Assembly (NCBI GenBank): GCA_015063585.1
Contig: SVTW01000006.1
Coordinates: 1-62,669, forward strand
Direction of reading: 5' to 3'
Length of the DNA: 62,669 nt
From: Oscillospiraceae bacterium
Lineage (GTDB): Bacteria > Bacillota > Clostridia > Oscillospirales > CAG-272
In this document: positions 54,736 to 62,669 of the stretch, one piece after another
How the letters are laid out: each line of letters opens with the position of its first letter
Position numbering within the stretch: the first letter of the stretch is position 1
Translations under genes and position numbers: made by a program
The notes under the pieces: generated by a model
The model's input: only the letters and a program-made list of their open reading frames with translations
Database searches by the model: none
Told to the model about the DNA's origin: nothing

Positions 54736-55478
54736 TCTTTGATGCATGATTTTGAGGGTGCGTGTCCAAAGAATCGCTTATACGCTCGGCTGAATTGAAA
54801 TACGTCTGAATACCCGATCGCATCGGCAATCTCTTTTAGCGGGCGTTTTTCATCAACCAACATTCTTGCCTTATTCATTCGCATCTCGGTTATTTTTTGA
54901 AAAGGTGATGTATAAAGCTCCTTTTGAAAAAGCTTTCGCAAATAGACCTCACTGATACAACAGTAATCTGCTATGGCTTTTACGGTTATGTTCGGGTTTT
55001 CGTAATTTTGCGAAATAAATTGGAGTGCTTTTGTCACAAAAGGACTGTGTTTCTCGTTTTTTGCATAGCTTCCCATCAATCGACCGGCAAGTGAATACAG
55101 CGTTTCGAATATCAAAAAGCGATCGGGCAATGCCGAAGAATTGACTATGGCATTGATCCTTTCATAGTATTCCGATGCAAGGAAATCCGAAACGGCAGAC
55201 AGCTGCATCGGAGGATGATTCTGCTCAAGTGTCTGAAAATTAAAAACATAACTTTCCGCATCCTCCATACACGCGTTCAAATAGGAAAGCCCCTTCGGTA
55301 AAAAAACGGGGGTGCCCGCTTGCGCGATCAAGCTGCCGTTTTCATAAGTAAAATGAATTTTCCCCTTAACCGTGATGATAAAACACGCGGATTTCCGGTT
55401 GTTCAATCGCAATTTACGTCCTGCGGGATCGTGTGCAATGAAAATAGAGTTGAATTTCGTTATTACAAAATGATCCAT
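54699..55478 (-). CDS. AraC-family transcription regulator
   Basis: 259 aa. N-terminal cupin-like sensing domain (CFIITVKGKIHFTYENGSLI, then TPVFLPKGLSYLNA), C-terminal two-HTH AraC domain (ITVKAIADYCCISEVYLRKL, then PLKEIADAIGYSDVFQFSRA and YKRFFGHAPS). Divergent from the SDR gene at 55662, with 183 nt between, so it may control it. The last 35 nt run into the tRNA-like remnant; the C-terminal tail is thus partly repeat-derived. Confidence 0.9.
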   Translation of the reverse strand: MDHFVITKFNSIFIAHDPAGRKLRLNNRKSACFIITVKGKIHFTYENGSLIAQAGTPVFLPKGLSYLNACMEDAESYVFNFQTLEQNHPPMQLSAVSDFLASEYYERINAIVNSSALPDRFLIFETLYSLAGRLMGSYAKNEKHSPFVTKALQFISQNYENPNITVKAIADYCCISEVYLRKLFQKELYTSPFQKITEMRMNKARMLVDEKRPLKEIADAIGYSDVFQFSRAYKRFFGHAPSKSCIKETFPSDSGGGSM

Positions 55479-55661
55479 AATGCTTCCTTCTGCCTTTTTT
55501 ACCGATCATACCATACATTATAGAAAAAGTCAATAAAAATTTAAATTGAGCCTGTTTTTTCTATATTTTGTTTCGTTTCAGCTAAATAATATACTGTTTT
55601 AGCAATGGAAATCAATGTTAATATGCGGTATAATAATAAAAAAACAAAGGAGGAACATTCT

Positions 55662-56399
55662 ATGAAATTTCACAAAAAAACCGCCCTCATTACAGGAGCG
55701 GCGGTTGGAATTGGACGGGCAACGGCATTGGAGCTTGCCCGCCGCGGCGCAAGGTTGGTTTTGTTGGATATCAATTTTGAAAAATTGAAGGAGATCCAAA
55801 AAGCGCTGGACGCGGATCCCAACGACGTGCTGCTCTACTGCTGCGACGTCAGCGATGAAGCCCGTGTAAATGAGGTGGTAGCGGACGCTCTTTCACGGTT
55901 GGGAAAAATTGATATTTTGGTAAATAACGCCGCGCTTTGGCGGTGCCGCTCTGAGTTTGTGGATACCCCCATCGAGGAATGGAAAAGGTTTATCGACATT
56001 AATATTATGGGTACCGTTTATGTTACCAAAGCGGTTCTTCCATCGATGTTGGAGCAGAACTACGGCAGGATCATCAACGTGGCTTCGGTTGCGGGGATCT
56101 ACGGAAACCGTAAAATGGCGCACTACTCCGCCACCAAGGGCGCAATCATTTCCTTTACCCGAGCCTTGGCGAAGGAGGTTGTCACAAAAGGTGTTTTGGT
56201 GAATGCGGTCTCTCCGGGCTCGGTGTCTCCGTCAAGTGAGGAGGACATTGATTTTTCTCAGCCCTCCGAGCTTTCCTACATGGGCAGAACCGGAACCGAC
56301 CGAGAAAATGCCGACCTGATCTGTTTTCTCGCTTCCGATCAAGTCGGCTATATTTCAGGGCAAAACATTCAGATCGACGGTTGCAGAAAAAAGATCTGA
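55662..56399 (+). CDS. SDR-family oxidoreductase
   Basis: 245 aa short-chain dehydrogenase. Cofactor motif TGAAVGIG (11-18), NNAA (88-91), catalytic S142, Y155 and K159 (NVASVAG, YSATK). Asp near residue 36 (LLDINF) suggests NAD preference. C-terminal GQNIQIDG is typical. Substrate unknown, probably a sugar or alcohol, given the AraC neighbour. ATG 55662 follows AAAGGAGGAA. A TATAAT box around 55627 lies a suitable distance upstream, but its -35 is weak. Confidence 0.92.
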   Translation: MKFHKKTALITGAAVGIGRATALELARRGARLVLLDINFEKLKEIQKALDADPNDVLLYCCDVSDEARVNEVVADALSRLGKIDILVNNAALWRCRSEFVDTPIEEWKRFIDINIMGTVYVTKAVLPSMLEQNYGRIINVASVAGIYGNRKMAHYSATKGAIISFTRALAKEVVTKGVLVNAVSPGSVSPSSEEDIDFSQPSELSYMGRTGTDRENADLICFLASDQVGYISGQNIQIDGCRKKI

Positions 56400-56436
56400 A
56401 CCATGTAGGAACCAATTTCGTTTATCCATTTACGGT

Positions 56437-57324
56437 TTAAACGTGTCTTTTGAAATTTCCAAAGACCTCGCTCACCTTTTCAAAATTGGCAAAGGAATCC
56501 GGATGGCTTTTTATGATCTTCATCATTTCACCAATTTGGCGCTTATTGATGATGCAGACCAGCATATATTTATCTGTGTTTGAATACATTCCATGTACCC
56601 GGATGCTCGTAACACCATGATGCAACCGCTCCATCAGCTCTTTGGATAACTGTTCGGGGTCGTTTGTAACGATTTCAAACTTATAGCCGTTTTTAATTCC
56701 GCTCAATCCGTGATCCACGATGACGTTTGCAATAAACAGATTCAGTAGCGTGCAAATAACAGGCGTCACTTTCATTCCGTAAACAAAAAACGCGATCAGT
56801 ACCACGCAGGTGTCCATGATAAAAGAAACGTAGGCGATATTCATTTCGGGCTTTCTTTTTTTGATCAATGCGGATATACCGTATGTACCGCCGCTGGCAC
56901 CAAAGCGCTTGAGCATTAAAGAAAAACCGAAACCGGATATCACGCCCGTTGCGATACAGGCAAAAACGATATTGAAATCCGCTTGATTATTGGCTAAGCT
57001 ATAGGGCTTTGCACCTATCAATTCGTAAAGGTGTGGGATAAAGGATTGAACGACCATATATAGGCTTAGGATCGCGCCAAGTTTTTTATTGATAAAAACG
57101 CTGACCAAAACAAAAATGGGCAAATTAAAGGCAATCATTAAAATGGACCAACTAACCTTGTCCGCGAGCAAGTGATGCGTGATGGTTGCAAGACCGCCCA
57201 CGCCTCCGGGCGCAAATCCGTTGCTGTTCTGAAAGAAATGATAGGCGGTTCCCACAATACTGCCCGCCAAAATGACGTATAGGATGTCCAGCACGGTTTG
57301 CTTGATATTGCTCTCTTTTTTCAT
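56437..57324 (-). CDS. YitT-family membrane protein
   Basis: 295 aa from ATG 57324 (six nt after GGGGGG; ATG 57330 is too close to it). Five hydrophobic helices (first VLDILYVILAGSIVGTAYHFF, then the FAPGGVGGLATITHHLL segment typical of YitT), followed by a C-terminal DUF2179 domain (ITSIRVHGMYSNTDKYMLVC and IIKSHPDSFANF). Function unknown; widely present in Bacillota. It faces the SDR gene with only 37 nt between, no terminator seen. Confidence 0.9.
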   Translation of the reverse strand: MKKESNIKQTVLDILYVILAGSIVGTAYHFFQNSNGFAPGGVGGLATITHHLLADKVSWSILMIAFNLPIFVLVSVFINKKLGAILSLYMVVQSFIPHLYELIGAKPYSLANNQADFNIVFACIATGVISGFGFSLMLKRFGASGGTYGISALIKKRKPEMNIAYVSFIMDTCVVLIAFFVYGMKVTPVICTLLNLFIANVIVDHGLSGIKNGYKFEIVTNDPEQLSKELMERLHHGVTSIRVHGMYSNTDKYMLVCIINKRQIGEMMKIIKSHPDSFANFEKVSEVFGNFKRHV

Positions 57325-57479
57325 ATCCATCCCCCCAAAAACGTTTCGTTTTTGACATGCGTAGTTATTATACCATAAGGGATGGTCCTTGTAAAGAGCT
57401 TGCGGGAAAATAAGCAAAAATTCAGCAGATATGCAAAACCGACCAACGGCATTGCATATCTGCCAATCTTTTTCATAAA

Positions 57480-58586
57480 TTAACGGTTTTCGCCTGTTTC
57501 AGGCTCTACGTAGTCTCTGACCGTTCCCGTAAAAGCATCTACAATTAATTCCTTATATACTGTAACGGAACTCGGCGGCTGAGCGTAGCAGGAATCGATT
57601 ACGTGAGTCGAATAGCGTTCCCACTGATAACCGACACGATAGCCCTGCGTATCGCGATTCGGCTTTTCTAATATCACGATTTTGAGCAAATAAAGGCTTC
57701 CAGCAGCCCCATCTTCTGTTCCGCTTTTAAAGCCCCAATAACGGGAAGCAATCTCACAGGCTTCTTCTGAAGAGACTGGATACGCACACGAAATATCAAG
57801 CGGAGAGAAGATCGCTACTTCTTGGTCTCTGCAATTGGAGTCATAATAATCCATAAATTCTTCACGGGTAGTCAGATTGCCCTCTACAAAATACGTATGA
57901 TCCCCGTCACCGTAATCATAGGGACTTGTTTGTTTGATTCTGTATATTTCTTTGATACCGATCGAGGATCCGTCAAATACAATTTGACTGCATCCGCGCG
58001 TACAATCGCACAGATCGTAAGAATCGACCCAATAAAAAGAACCGTCGGTATTTAGATTGAAGAAACGCTTGCTGTCAAAGCAATAGCTGTAAACCTTGCC
58101 ATTATAGTAACGCAACAATATCGAATCGTTTGCTTCCGATCGGATCATATACTCGCGGATCCCGTCCCCATCCACGTCCAGGATTGCTTTGGTAAGGATC
58201 TCGCATTCCCCTAATCGGATATTGTCACTTGGAAATCGGGAGTCCTTCAATTTGATCTCGCCCAAGCGCTCATCAAAAACGCCGATTTCATCACGGATTG
58301 CCGCCTCAAACATCTGCGTGCCAATGTCGTTTAATGAGGGGGAAGGATCGCCGGGGGGAACGGGTTCTTCACACGCTTGATCGCTTGTACCGTCGCCGGG
58401 GGTAATAGTCTCTTCACACTCTTGATCGCTTGTGCCGTCGCCGGGGGTAATGGTTTCTTCACACTCTTGATCGCCTGTGCCGTCGCCGGTTGTGTCGGTT
58501 TCATTATCGTTCGGATGTTTTATGCGACAAGAAAACAGGGATAGCACCATCCACAAACACATCAAAACGGCAACCAGTTTTTTCAT
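57480..58586 (-). CDS. FG-GAP-like lipoprotein, paralog C, with tandem repeat linker
   Basis: 368 aa from ATG 58586. Lipobox LSLFSC, then an acidic linker built of 15-residue repeats (TPGDGTSDQECEETI, two full copies and two partial ones). One calcium-loop-like DVDGDGIREYMIRSE and the LLRYYNGKVYSY strand are like those in paralogs A and B; the C-terminal EEACEIASRYWGF...VDAFTGTV part matches their PepSY-like module. Half the length of A and B, so a shortened member. No close partner gene. Confidence 0.75.
   Translation of the reverse strand: MKKLVAVLMCLWMVLSLFSCRIKHPNDNETDTTGDGTGDQECEETITPGDGTSDQECEETITPGDGTSDQACEEPVPPGDPSPSLNDIGTQMFEAAIRDEIGVFDERLGEIKLKDSRFPSDNIRLGECEILTKAILDVDGDGIREYMIRSEANDSILLRYYNGKVYSYCFDSKRFFNLNTDGSFYWVDSYDLCDCTRGCSQIVFDGSSIGIKEIYRIKQTSPYDYGDGDHTYFVEGNLTTREEFMDYYDSNCRDQEVAIFSPLDISCAYPVSSEEACEIASRYWGFKSGTEDGAAGSLYLLKIVILEKPNRDTQGYRVGYQWERYSTHVIDSCYAQPPSSVTVYKELIVDAFTGTVRDYVEPETGENR
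58375..58495 (-). repeat. 45-bp tandem repeat in the linker of paralog C
   Basis: Units of 45 bp (for example around GGGGGTAATAGTCTCTTCAC) repeat about 2.7 times with few changes; each codes 15 aa, so copy-number change keeps the frame. Confidence 0.85.
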
Positions 58587-58620
58587 CAAAAATCTTCTCC
58601 AAAAGTAAAATTGTAAAGTC

Positions 58621-58649
58621 AGTATAGCAGATTCAAAAAAGCTTGTCAA
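58621..58649 (-). promoter_or_regulatory. Promoter of paralog C
   Basis: Minus strand TTGACA (58649-58644), 17-nt spacer, TATACT (58626-58621). Very similar to the promoter at 53050-53078: both have TTGACAAGC, a T-run and GCTATACTGAC. Confidence 0.85.
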
Positions 58650-58737
58650 GGGGGTTTTTTAAAGTGGAGCGAAAAAACTGAAATCGACAGCTTGCAGGTC
58701 AAAAAAAGGAGATTCGGTGGGGGAAGAAAAGCAGCAA

Positions 58738-58772
58738 GTGAAGAACCGTGAGCGATTATCCGCACCAAAAAG
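58738..58772 (-). repeat. Copy of a 35-bp tRNA-linked repeat
   Basis: GTGAAGAACCGTGAGCGATT, then ATCCGCACCAAAAAG. Differs by one base from 61841-61875. Here the second half of the hairpin (tRNA end) is missing. Confidence 0.85.
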
Positions 58773-58795
58773 CGAGGGTACGCGTTTTATTTCGG

Positions 58796-59638
58796 CTACT
58801 GAACTCGGTATTTTCCAGGCGGGACGCCCTTCATTCTTTTGAAGGTTTTTATGAAATAACTCAAATCTGAAAAGCCAGAGGAAAAGGCAATATCGGTAAC
58901 CGACATATCCGTAAGGCGTAATTTACGAGCTGCTTTTTGTATGCGGTATTCCGTCAGATATTCTATTGGCGTTTTTCCTGTCATACTCTTGAAAAACGCT
59001 CCAACATATTTGGGTGATTTTTGTATTGTATACGAAAGCATTTCGAGTGAAATTGGCTCATTATAGTTCTCTCTCAAAAAAGAAAGAATTGTTTTTAGCA
59101 TGATTATGCTTTTGTCATTGGCAATGGTGTTATTCCCGATATTAATCGTATATAATTTTTCATCATAGACAGCGGCAAAAAATTGATAGAAGGCGGAAAC
59201 AACCAAAAATTTGCATGTCTGACGATTACTTTTGATTGCCTCAAATATGGCGTTAAGTGCATCATAGCTTTTTCCCGAACCAACAGGAAAAAACTCGTTT
59301 ATCCTGTGTTCGCATTCTACGGTATTTTTTACAAACGAAAAACAATCAAAATTAACAGAATAAAGAAAGTCGGCATGAAAAACGATACATTCATACAGAC
59401 ACTCGATTGGAGTGCCATGATGTACGGTTTCACTGTTGATGAAAATGACATCTCCTTTTTTGGCGATATACTGCTTATCATTCAAAGTGATGTGGAACTC
59501 TCCGTCTACAATGCGGACAAGCTCAAATTCGGTATGCCAATGTGGGACCATATTATATCGGGAATGGTCCTTGTCAACACTGAAAAATGCGAATGGAAAA
59601 TCATCTGTTCCTCGCTGTTCAATCTCGTTATATGCCAT
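58796..59638 (-). CDS. AraC-family transcription regulator
   Basis: 280 aa from ATG 59638 (after TGAGG); an in-frame TTG at 59650 is inside that site. N-terminal cupin domain with HWHTEFELVRIVDGEFHI and GDVIFINSETVHHG (His-rich metal or sugar site), C-terminal AraC domain (ISLEMLSYTIQKSPKYVGAF, then SVTDIAFSSGFSDLSYFIKT and FKRMKGVPPGKYR). Divergent from fucI, with 129 nt between, so a probable regulator of fucose use. Confidence 0.92.
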   Translation of the reverse strand: MAYNEIEQRGTDDFPFAFFSVDKDHSRYNMVPHWHTEFELVRIVDGEFHITLNDKQYIAKKGDVIFINSETVHHGTPIECLYECIVFHADFLYSVNFDCFSFVKNTVECEHRINEFFPVGSGKSYDALNAIFEAIKSNRQTCKFLVVSAFYQFFAAVYDEKLYTINIGNNTIANDKSIIMLKTILSFLRENYNEPISLEMLSYTIQKSPKYVGAFFKSMTGKTPIEYLTEYRIQKAARKLRLTDMSVTDIAFSSGFSDLSYFIKTFKRMKGVPPGKYRVQ

Positions 59639-59676
59639 ATCAAGCCTCAAATCAGTAAATAATTATACTTTTTTCT

Positions 59677-59706
59677 ATTATAACACAAGCAAAAACAAAA
59701 AGTCAA
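59677..59706 (-). promoter_or_regulatory. Promoter of the araC gene next to fucI
   Basis: Minus strand TTGACT (59706-59701), 18-nt spacer, TATAAT (59682-59677). Confidence 0.72.
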
Positions 59707-59719
59707 GGATATAATTATA

Positions 59720-59740
59720 TATAGATCGTATTTATCTATA
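59720..59740. promoter_or_regulatory. Inverted repeat, possible AraC operator upstream of fucI
   Basis: TATAGAT-CGTATTT-ATCTATA, 7-bp arms, just before a TATAAT box at 59746-59751 that may serve fucI (no good -35, as for an activated promoter). Operator role is inference. Confidence 0.4.
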
Positions 59741-59767
59741 AAAAATATAATTTTGGAGGAAAAAAGC

Positions 59768-61567
59768 ATGTCAAAATCAAGATTGATTGGTGGCTATCCC
59801 GTAATCGGTATACGCCCAACGATCGACGGACGTAGAGGACCGCTCAAGGTTCGTGAGGAACTCGAAGACCAAACGATGAATATGGCAAAGGCTGCCGCAA
59901 AGCTCTTTGAGGAAAACTTGAAGTATGCAAGCGGCGATCCCGTAAAGGTTGTTATCGCTGACACCACGATTGGCCGTGTTGCAGAAGCTGCTGCTTGTGA
60001 AGAAAAATTCAGACGTGAGGGCGTTTCGATAACCCTTACCGTCACACCCTGCTGGTGCTACGGCTCGGAGACTATGGACATGAACCCCGAAACGATCAAA
60101 GCAGTATGGGGCTTTAACGGTACGGAAAGACCCGGCGCAGTCTATCTCGCCTCGGTTCTCGCAACCCACGCTCAAAAAGGGCTACCCGCATTCGGCATAT
60201 ACGGTCATGAGGTACAGGACCTTGACGATACATCTATCCCTGCAGACGTTGCGGAAAAGCTTCTCCGTTTTGGAAGAGCAGCGATAGCAGCTGCTTCTAT
60301 GAGAGGAAAATCCTACTTACAGATTGGTTCTATCTGTATGGGTATCGGCGGCTCTATCATAGACTCGGATTTTCTGGAGTCCTATCTTGGTCTTCGTGTA
60401 GAGTCGGTTGACGAGGTAGAAATTATCCGTCGAATGTCCGAGGGGATCTATGATGAGGCAGAATACCGGAAGGCTCTTGCTTGGGCAAAAAAGAAGTGCA
60501 TCATCGGGTTTGACAAGAACCCTGACAGCGTTCGCAAGAGTGACAAGATCAAGGATGAGCAGTTCGAATTTGTAGTAAAGATGGCAGTAATCATCAAGGA
60601 TCTGATGAACGGTAACGAGAATCTTCCCGTGGGATGTGAGGAAGAAGCAGTGGGACATAACGCAATCGCCGCAGGCTTCCAAGGACAGAGACAATGGACA
60701 GACTTCTATCCCAACGGAGATTTTGCCGAAGCAATTCTCAACACCTCTTTTGACTGGAACGGAGCAAGAGAACCCTACATACTTGCAACCGAAAATGATG
60801 TCCTTAACGGAATCGGCATGCTCTTTATGAAGCTCCTTACCAACCGCGCGCAGATGTTTGCAGACGTTCGTACGTATTGGTCGGGCGACGCAGTAAAGCG
60901 AGTAACGGGTTACGACATAGAGGGCAATGCAAAGGCATCCGACGGTATTATCCACCTTATAAACTCAGGAGCTTGCTGCCTTGATGCGAACGGCGAAGCA
61001 AAAGACGAAAACGGCAACCCCGTTATGAAGCCTTGGTACGATATAACCGAGAAGGATATGGATGCTATCATGGCAAATACCACATGGAACGCAGCCGACA
61101 ATGGCTATTTCCGTGGCGGCGGATATTCATCACGCTTTGAGACAAAGGCAGAGATGCCCGTAACTATGATACGTCTCAATCTTGTCAAGGGACTCGGTCC
61201 TGTTCTGCAAATTGCAGAGGGTTGGACAGTACGCCTCCCCGATACAGTTTCCGATGCTCTTTGGAAGAGAACGGACTACACATGGCCCTGCACTTGGTTT
61301 GCACCTCGCTGTGACGGCAAGGAGGGCAGCCCCTTCAAGACCGCATATGAAGTAATGGCAAACTGGGGAGCGAACCACGGAGCGATCTCCTACGGTCACA
61401 TTGGTGCTGATCTGATAACACTTTGTTCTGTACTTCGCATACCCGTATGTATGCACAACGTACCCGAGGAAAAGATCTTCCGTCCCGCCGCATGGAACTC
61501 TTTTGGTATGGATAAGGAAGGCGCGGATTATAGAGCTTGTCAAACTTACGGACCGCTTTATAAGTAA
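59768..61567 (+). CDS. fucI: L-fucose isomerase
   Basis: 599 aa, full length for the family. Converts L-fucose to L-fuculose, using Mn2+. N-terminal [20 protein letters not shown] is the family start; then [34 protein letters not shown], and the C-terminal [20 protein letters not shown] with the conserved metal-region His. ATG 59768 follows TTTGGAGGA. The fuculokinase and aldolase genes are not in the window. May act with glycosidases here on fucosylated host glycans. Slightly AT-richer codon use (AAG, TAC) than the genes at 39-45 kb. Confidence 0.95.
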   Translation: MSKSRLIGGYPVIGIRPTIDGRRGPLKVREELEDQTMNMAKAAAKLFEENLKYASGDPVKVVIADTTIGRVAEAAACEEKFRREGVSITLTVTPCWCYGSETMDMNPETIKAVWGFNGTERPGAVYLASVLATHAQKGLPAFGIYGHEVQDLDDTSIPADVAEKLLRFGRAAIAAASMRGKSYLQIGSICMGIGGSIIDSDFLESYLGLRVESVDEVEIIRRMSEGIYDEAEYRKALAWAKKKCIIGFDKNPDSVRKSDKIKDEQFEFVVKMAVIIKDLMNGNENLPVGCEEEAVGHNAIAAGFQGQRQWTDFYPNGDFAEAILNTSFDWNGAREPYILATENDVLNGIGMLFMKLLTNRAQMFADVRTYWSGDAVKRVTGYDIEGNAKASDGIIHLINSGACCLDANGEAKDENGNPVMKPWYDITEKDMDAIMANTTWNAADNGYFRGGGYSSRFETKAEMPVTMIRLNLVKGLGPVLQIAEGWTVRLPDTVSDALWKRTDYTWPCTWFAPRCDGKEGSPFKTAYEVMANWGANHGAISYGHIGADLITLCSVLRIPVCMHNVPEEKIFRPAAWNSFGMDKEGADYRACQTYGPLYK

Positions 61568-61664
61568 TTCTGTCAAAAAAAGATAAGAAATACGCTTGGC
61601 ACCAATCCAAAATGGAAGAAAGGCGTATGGGACCTTGTCTCTTAGAAGGATAAGAAAAAACAAA

Positions 61665-61714
61665 GGCAGGCACATAACATAATCTAATAAACCGTTGTTA
61701 CGTGTCTGCCAAGA
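61665..61714 (-). terminator. Minus-strand terminator facing fucI
   Basis: GGCAG(G/A)CAC(A/G)TAACA stem of 15 bp with two G-U pairs (61665-61679 / 61696-61710), U-run on the minus strand. It would stop transcription coming from the tRNA-like remnants on its right. Confidence 0.65.
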
Positions 61715-61735
61715 AAAAGCAAAAGAGAAAAGGGG

Positions 61736-61970
61736 GTGCGAATAAAAGGACTTAAACGCTTCACAAACGCCGTGGGTTCTGTCTCCGTCTCCCTACTCTC
61801 TCCTGCGCGGCGTTCCGGGCGGCTTGCGAGCAAACCGCGCGTGAAGAACCGTGAGCGATTATCAGCACCAAAAAGAGACGGTCAAGCGCTTGCTTGACCG
61901 TCTCTTTTTGGTGCTGGTAAAAGGACTTGAACCTTCACGAAGTTGCCCCCACTAGAACCTGATGGTAACG
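61736..61970 (-). repeat. tRNA-Leu 3' remnant array with terminator
   Basis: On the minus strand: a tRNA-Leu-like 3' part (61970-61909: anticodon 3' side, variable arm, GGTTCAAGTCC T-loop, ACCAGCACCA end), a perfect hairpin, a spacer holding CGGTTTGCTCGCAAGCCG, and a second more decayed end (GCGTTTAAGTCCTTTTATTCGC at 61768-61747). No acceptor 5' half (GCTGGTA) exists near 61970-62010, so no functional tRNA. Same plan as the arrays at 13.7 and 14.8 kb. Confidence 0.75.
61865..61914 (-). terminator. 23-bp perfect hairpin that includes the tRNA CCA end
   Basis: GCACCAAAAAGAGACGGTCA... pairs exactly with its partner across the GCTT loop (61865-61887 / 61892-61914). The tRNA remnant's terminal GCACC forms the foot of the stem. 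Confidence 0.85.
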
Positions 61971-62015
61971 TACCCTCGGTGAAGGATTAGCAATTCATTT
62001 TTATTCGGTGGACAC

Positions 62016-62044
62016 TTGACTTTGGTTGCATAATATGATACAAT
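62016..62044 (+). promoter_or_regulatory. Promoter of the leucine-rich-repeat lipoprotein
   Basis: TTGACT (62016-62021), 17-nt spacer, TACAAT (62039-62044). Confidence 0.78.
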
Positions 62045-62075
62045 ATGTATGCAATGGTTTATCATGGAGGATGTT

Positions 62076-62669
62076 ATGAAGAAATTTCAATTGATCATTG
62101 GTTTGTTTTTTTTGCTTTTGATCTTAGGTTCTTGTTCAACGGATAATAGTACCGATTTGGCTCAGAGTAATGAAAACGCAGTGACGGGGCAGTCGGAGGA
62201 AAGCGTTGAAAATTGCAATCATGTGTTGACAGATACGATTATACAGCCCAGTTGTACCAAAAACGGATACACTCTTCATACTTGTGAAATATGCGGGTAC
62301 AGTTATTCCGATTCCATTGTGAAAAAAAGCGAACATAAATATGGTGATTGGAAAATTATTTCCGAAGCAACTCTGACAGTAAATGGAAAAAGAAGCGCTT
62401 CTTGTCTTTCTTGTAATGCAAGCAAGCAAGAATCGTACCAACACGAGTGGAATGCCAATGCCACAATAGACGTATTGAATTTTATCGATGATGGATTTGA
62501 ATGTACGGTAAGATTGAAAGACACTGCATATACCGGAGAAATTCGTGTTCCCGCGATTTCGCCTAAAGGAACTGTTGTAAGTATAATCGATAATTCTGGA
62601 TTTTATGCTAGTTGCGCTTCTTCAATCCAGCTTCCTGAAACAATTATAAAAATTGGAAATAATGCTTTT
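62076..62669 (+). CDS. BspA-like leucine-rich-repeat lipoprotein (partial)
   Basis: 198 codons, open at the window edge. ATG 62076 follows TGGAGG; the ATG at 62071 stops at once. Signal peptide with lipobox ILGSC (Cys 20). A Cys-rich block follows (CNHVLTDTIIQPSCTKNGYT, HTCEICGY, SCLSCNASKQ), with paired Cys like a zinc-ribbon or disulfide module common in Clostridia surface proteins. Then a beta-domain and the first LRR (SSIQLPETIIKIGNNAF) of the BspA/LRR_5 type. These proteins bind host or partner-cell surfaces. Codon use is AT-richer than neighbours. Confidence 0.82.
   Translation, partial: MKKFQLIIGLFFLLLILGSCSTDNSTDLAQSNENAVTGQSEESVENCNHVLTDTIIQPSCTKNGYTLHTCEICGYSYSDSIVKKSEHKYGDWKIISEATLTVNGKRSASCLSCNASKQESYQHEWNANATIDVLNFIDDGFECTVRLKDTAYTGEIRVPAISPKGTVVSIIDNSGFYASCASSIQLPETIIKIGNNAF

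Noticed and set aside
54466-54829. Small proteins predicted around the 54.5-54.8 kb hairpins
   Set aside because: They lie over two hairpins and a decayed tRNA-like repeat and overlap the AraC gene end; no ribosome site.
61909-62010. Intact tRNA-Leu near 61.9 kb
   Set aside because: Only the 3' part is present; the acceptor 5' strand and D-arm are missing.

Overview
The window looks like a chromosomal segment of an uncultured anaerobic Bacillota (Clostridia-type gut bacterium). This rests on the gene content (a pyr operon under PyrR attenuation, a dgt-dnaG-rpoD operon, zinc-type L31, many lipobox lipoproteins), consensus sigma-A promoters with 17-nt spacers, strong GGAGG ribosome sites, and U-run hairpin terminators. 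GC looks close to 50 %. I cannot place it at genus level from sequence alone. Most of the window is ordinary and well packed. No CRISPR array, insertion sequence, prophage or rRNA is seen.

Layout. 1-6.5 kb: pyrimidine operon on the minus strand (pyrR-pyrC-carB-pyrK-pyrD, pyrD cut by the window edge) with promoter, PyrR-binding hairpin and attenuator. 6.57-12.03 kb: a divergent three-gene cassette of a TerB_N protein, a BrxD-like (DUF2791) P-loop ATPase and an Lhr-like helicase, followed by a membrane-anchored XRE regulator. 13.5-15.1 kb: a tRNA locus (Leu-GAG on minus; Gly-TCC, Arg-TCT, His-GTG on plus). Both of its outer ends carry tandem copies of decayed tRNA 3' ends fused to terminators. 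15.1-22.3 kb: EamA transporter, then minus-strand GDPD, CPBP protease, lgt and an M3 peptidase lipoprotein, a GT4 lipid-linked sugar transferase, and trpS. 22.4-33.1 kb: a very large solute-binding lipoprotein, rpoD-dnaG-dgt, yigZ-hflX, rpmE and a PnuC-like transporter. 33.2-47.5 kb: L-cysteine desulfidase, then mostly sugar genes: CE15-like esterase with a second GDPD and a YwaF-like protein, a beta-propeller protein with a GH36 enzyme, an unassigned TIM-barrel-like protein with a beta-helix protein, dgoK, and a GH13 glucosidase. 47.6-53.1 kb: lipoproteins (one YD-repeat protein and two paralogous FG-GAP-like proteins). 53.3-62.7 kb: Gfo/Idh/MocA oxidoreductase, AraC/SDR pair, YitT protein, a third FG-GAP-like lipoprotein, AraC/fucI pair, more tRNA-derived repeat remnants, and the start of a leucine-rich-repeat lipoprotein that runs off the window.

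How it fits together. The sugar genes suggest use of host or plant glycans (alpha-galactosides, glucuronoyl esters, alpha-glucosides, fucose, pectin-like chains), with small local operons each having its own promoter and often a divergent AraC regulator. The TerB_N/BrxD-like/helicase cassette is the best candidate for an incompletely described defence or nucleic-acid stress system. The tRNA-3'-end plus terminator repeats, which recur at five places, are the most unusual non-coding structure.
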